From: Archivesica marissinica
Lineage: Eukaryota; Mollusca; Bivalvia; Venerida; Vesicomyidae
Length of the DNA: 64,000 bases
NCBI GenBank assembly: GCA_014843695.1
Contig: CM026386.1
Span: forward strand, 84,185,791-84,249,790
Reading direction: 5' to 3'
In this document: piece by piece, positions 61,216 to 64,000 of the stretch
Numbering within the stretch: position 1 is the stretch's first letter
How the letters are laid out: each line of letters opens with the position of its first letter
The notes under the pieces: generated by a model
What the model was told of the DNA's origin: nothing
The model's database searches: none
What the model saw: the letters and a program-made list of their open reading frames with translations, nothing else
Position numbers and translations under genes: made by a program

Positions 61216-61364
61216 ATTGAATTAAATGCTACGAGTATTTGTCTAGGAAAGAGCACACCAAAATAGAATGAAAATAAAAATAATAATTAAGAATTAAAGA
61301 AATATTATAAACCTATTACAAGAAAAAGATGCTTAGATCGATACATGCAACTCACTATTCTACT
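61216..61364. other. No feature seen
   Basis: A-rich spacer between LINE debris and the 40-bp array. Confidence 0.5.
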
Positions 61365-63048
61365 TTTTGTTCCCCTACAAAACACCACGACCCAATCCCT
61401 TGAACCAGACTCCCCTACAGCACGCCATGACCCGATCCCTTGACCCATGTTCCCCTACACCATGCCATGACCCGATCACTTAACCCATCTTCCATTACAC
61501 CACGCCAGGACCCGATGCCTTGACCCAGACTCCCTACATCACGCCAGGATCCGATCCCTTGACCAAGACTTCCCTACACCACGCCAGGACCCGATCCCTT
61601 GACCCTGACTCCTGTACACCACGACATGACCCGATCCCTTGACCCATATTCCCCTACACCACGCCAGGAACAGATCCCTTAACCCAGACTCCCCTACACA
61701 ACACCAGAACCCGATTCCTTGACCCATATTCCCCTACACAACACCAGGACCAGATTCCTTGACCCATATTCCCCTACACCACGCCAGAACCCGATCCAAT
61801 GACCCATATTCCCCTACACCACACCCGGACTATATCTCTTGACCCAGACTCATCTATATCACGCCAGGACCCGATCCCTTGACCCAGACTCTCCTACACC
61901 ACGCCAGGACCCGATCCCTTGACCCAGACTCACCTACACCACGCCATGACCCTATCCCTTGACCCATATTTCCCTACACCACGCCAGGACCCGATCCCTT
62001 AACCAAACACCCCTACACCACACCCGGACCCGATCCCTTTACCCAGACTCACCTATACCACACCAGGACCCGATTCCTTGACCCATATTCCCCTACACCA
62101 GGTCAGGGCCCGATCCCTTGACCCAGACTCCCCTACACCATGCCAGGACCCGATCCCTTGACCCATATTCCCCTACACAACGCCAGGACCCGATCCATTG
62201 ACCCAGACTCACCTACACCACGCCATGACCCTATCCCTTGACCCATATTTCCCTACACCACGCCAGGACCCGATCCCTTAACCAAACACCCCTACACTAC
62301 ACCCGGACCCGATTCCTTTACCCAGACTCACCTATACCACACCAGGACCCGATCCATTGACCCATATTCCCCTACACAAAGCCAGGACCCGATCCCTTGA
62401 CCCCGACTCACCTACACCACGCCATGACCCTATCCCTTGACCCATATTTCCCTACACCACGCCAGGACCCGATCCCTTAACCAAACACCCCTACACCACA
62501 CCCGGACCCGATCCCTTTACCCAGACTCACCTATACCACACCAGGACCCGATTCCTTGACCCATATTCCCCTACACCAGGTCAGGGCCCGATCCCTTGAC
62601 CCAGACTCCCCTACACCATGCCAGGACCCGATCCCTTGACCCATATTCCCCTACACAACGCCAGGACCCGATCCCTTGACCCATATTCCCCTAAACCACG
62701 CCAGGACCCGATCCCTTGACCCAGACTACCCTACACCACACCAGGACCCAATCCCTTGACCCAGACTCCCCTACACCATGCCAGGACCCGATCCATTGAC
62801 CCAGACTCCCCTACACCATGCCATGACCTATCCCTTGACCCATATTCCCCTGCACCACGCCAGGACCCGATCCCTTGACCCAGACTCCCATACACCACGC
62901 CAGGACCCGATCCCTTGACCCAGACTCCCCTACACCACACCAGGACTCGATCCTTGACCCATATACCACTACACCACGCCAGGACCCTATCCCTTGACCC
63001 ATATTCCCATACACCACGCCAGGAACCGATCCCTTGACTCAGACTCAC
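61365..63048. repeat. 40-bp minisatellite, about 42 copies
   Basis: GC-richer units of about 40 bp containing CCAGGACCCGATCCCTTGAC, then CCATATTCCCCTACACC or CCAGACTCCCCTACACC. The blocks 61920-62110, 62218-62360 and 62408-62600 repeat the same order of variants, showing higher-order duplication. Minus-strand frames (GSRDRVLAWC) are open only by periodicity. Confidence 0.95.
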
Positions 63049-63189
63049 AAGCACATATTATTATAAAATAAAGTATATTTAATTCAAGGGAGTAGTGCCG
63101 TCAATCGATGAGAATTGTCCATGTATGCTTGCACTTCAACATATAAAGTATTGTTCTCCTCATCTGCTGACGGCTCTATAATAAATACG

Positions 63190-64000
63190 GCTATTAAATT
63201 TAAATGCTCGGTTCTTGTTTCTTGATTGTGTTAATGACATAGCCGAATCTATCATATGTACAACCATACACTGATGATATGTATTCTCTTGCTGTATCTA
63301 CATGTACATCAGATTCAGATTCTGTTTTAAATCCTGATTTAGAATTAATATCCAATTAGGCCAAACAGTGGCTACTTAAGTTTAATCCGGTGAATACTAA
63401 AGTTAAGTCCTTCTCACTGAGAAATATTAATCGTCCTTCCTGCATTCTTCCAAGATGTCGTGCTTAATTTTGTTGATGAGCATAACGATTTAGGCCTCAG
63501 GTTAAGCGACGATGGGGCATGGCGTACGCATATCGACAATATTACTTCTTCCTCTTCTAAAGTCCATGGCTCGATGAGAATGCCTAAATACAACTTAAAC
63601 GTACTACTCTCACTGAGACACGAAGAAATGGCCATCAACTAATTATACTCTACCAGATGAAAAATGGCATAACTTCTGAATATGTTGTTCTTCTCTAGTC
63701 CAGGGGAAACTTCTAGGTACAACATATGCCGATGATATCCAATCTATGCGCACAAGAACATCATATAAAACAACGCATTGTTCCTACGGTTCTGAGACCC
63801 AGCTGGAATCAACGCTCATGTGAACTACAAAATGCACCTGACCTCAAATCGCAACTAAGGAATAACGTCACAAATGGCCCTAAATAGTTTACGAATGCAA
63901 CAGGAAATAGCCAGTATATCGCGCGCGGCTGTCTACTAATGCTAGCTCATTAAACAAGCATCTGTTCAATAAAACATGTTTCCACCGCCTTTTGTCAATG
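63190..64000 (+). pseudogene. LINE reverse transcriptase relic, cut by window end
   Basis: The reading frame changes several times. It shows FLDCVNDIAES, then YTDDMYSLAVST (the YxDD motif), LELISN*AKQWLLKFNP, DEHNDLGLRLSDDGAWRTHI, RIVPTVLRPSWN and ARLSTNASSLNKHLF. This is the order palm, thumb, C-terminal motifs of a non-LTR retrotransposon related to Jockey/CR1-type elements. At least one stop and several frameshifts make it non-functional. The 3' end lies beyond the window. Confidence 0.8.

Overview
The window is AT-rich, repeat-dense eukaryotic DNA. It has an intron-split animal G-protein-coupled receptor (GPCR), several tRNA-derived SINE families, decayed LINE fragments, MITEs and very long minisatellites, and nothing bacterial (no operons, no ribosome-binding sites). 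The combination suggests a marine lophotrochozoan, most likely a bivalve mollusc. That is an inference from repeat style and GPCR type; no marker in the window proves the species.

Only one convincing intact host gene is visible: a minus-strand aminergic-type class A GPCR in three coding exons (exon 1 20298-20770, exon 2 19928-20096, exon 3 15828-16367). The exons join in frame (phases 2 and 0) to give 393 residues with all seven transmembrane segments and the usual class A signature residues. Exon 2 is short and was found only by reading the reverse strand between the two larger exons. Intron 2 (3.56 kb) is mostly repeats: two SINE C copies, one SINE B copy and a 47-copy, CpG-dense 33-bp array. 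Just 152 bp past the stop codon a 6.7-kb block of two abutting minisatellites begins.

Layout. 1-8.9 kb: dispersed repeats, a piggyBac-type MITE, a LINE tail, a (GAY)n microsatellite, and SINEs A, C and F. 9.0-15.7 kb: a 30-bp array (about 145 copies) followed directly by a 31-bp array (about 74 copies). 15.8-20.8 kb: the GPCR. 21.3-21.8 kb: a fold-back element whose core is a hairpin-forming minisatellite. 22.6-26.6 kb: a terminal-inverted-repeat element carrying a decayed copy of a gene family found in many invertebrate genomes, ending in a cysteine cluster. 27.1-29.3 kb: a second candidate inverted-repeat element. 31.2 kb: a LINE C-terminus. 33.06-46.70 kb: a 13.6-kb satellite of about 369 copies of a 37-bp unit with internal dyad symmetry and higher-order duplications. 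47-53 kb: SINE B, a LINE 3' end, and a SINE C copy interrupted by SINE A whose body grew into a 60-bp minisatellite. 53.6-54.8 kb: a 9-bp array and a 267-bp palindrome. 55-60 kb: repeat D, SINE A copies with clear target-site duplications. 60-64 kb: several LINE relics, one in an inverted arrangement, and a 40-bp array.

Tandem arrays make up roughly 40% of the window. Several contain long stop-free frames only because the repeat unit is a multiple of three. The most interesting items are the inverted-repeat element with its uncharacterised gene relic, the fold-back/minisatellite element, the dyad-symmetric 37-bp satellite, and the GPCR gene embedded in satellite DNA.
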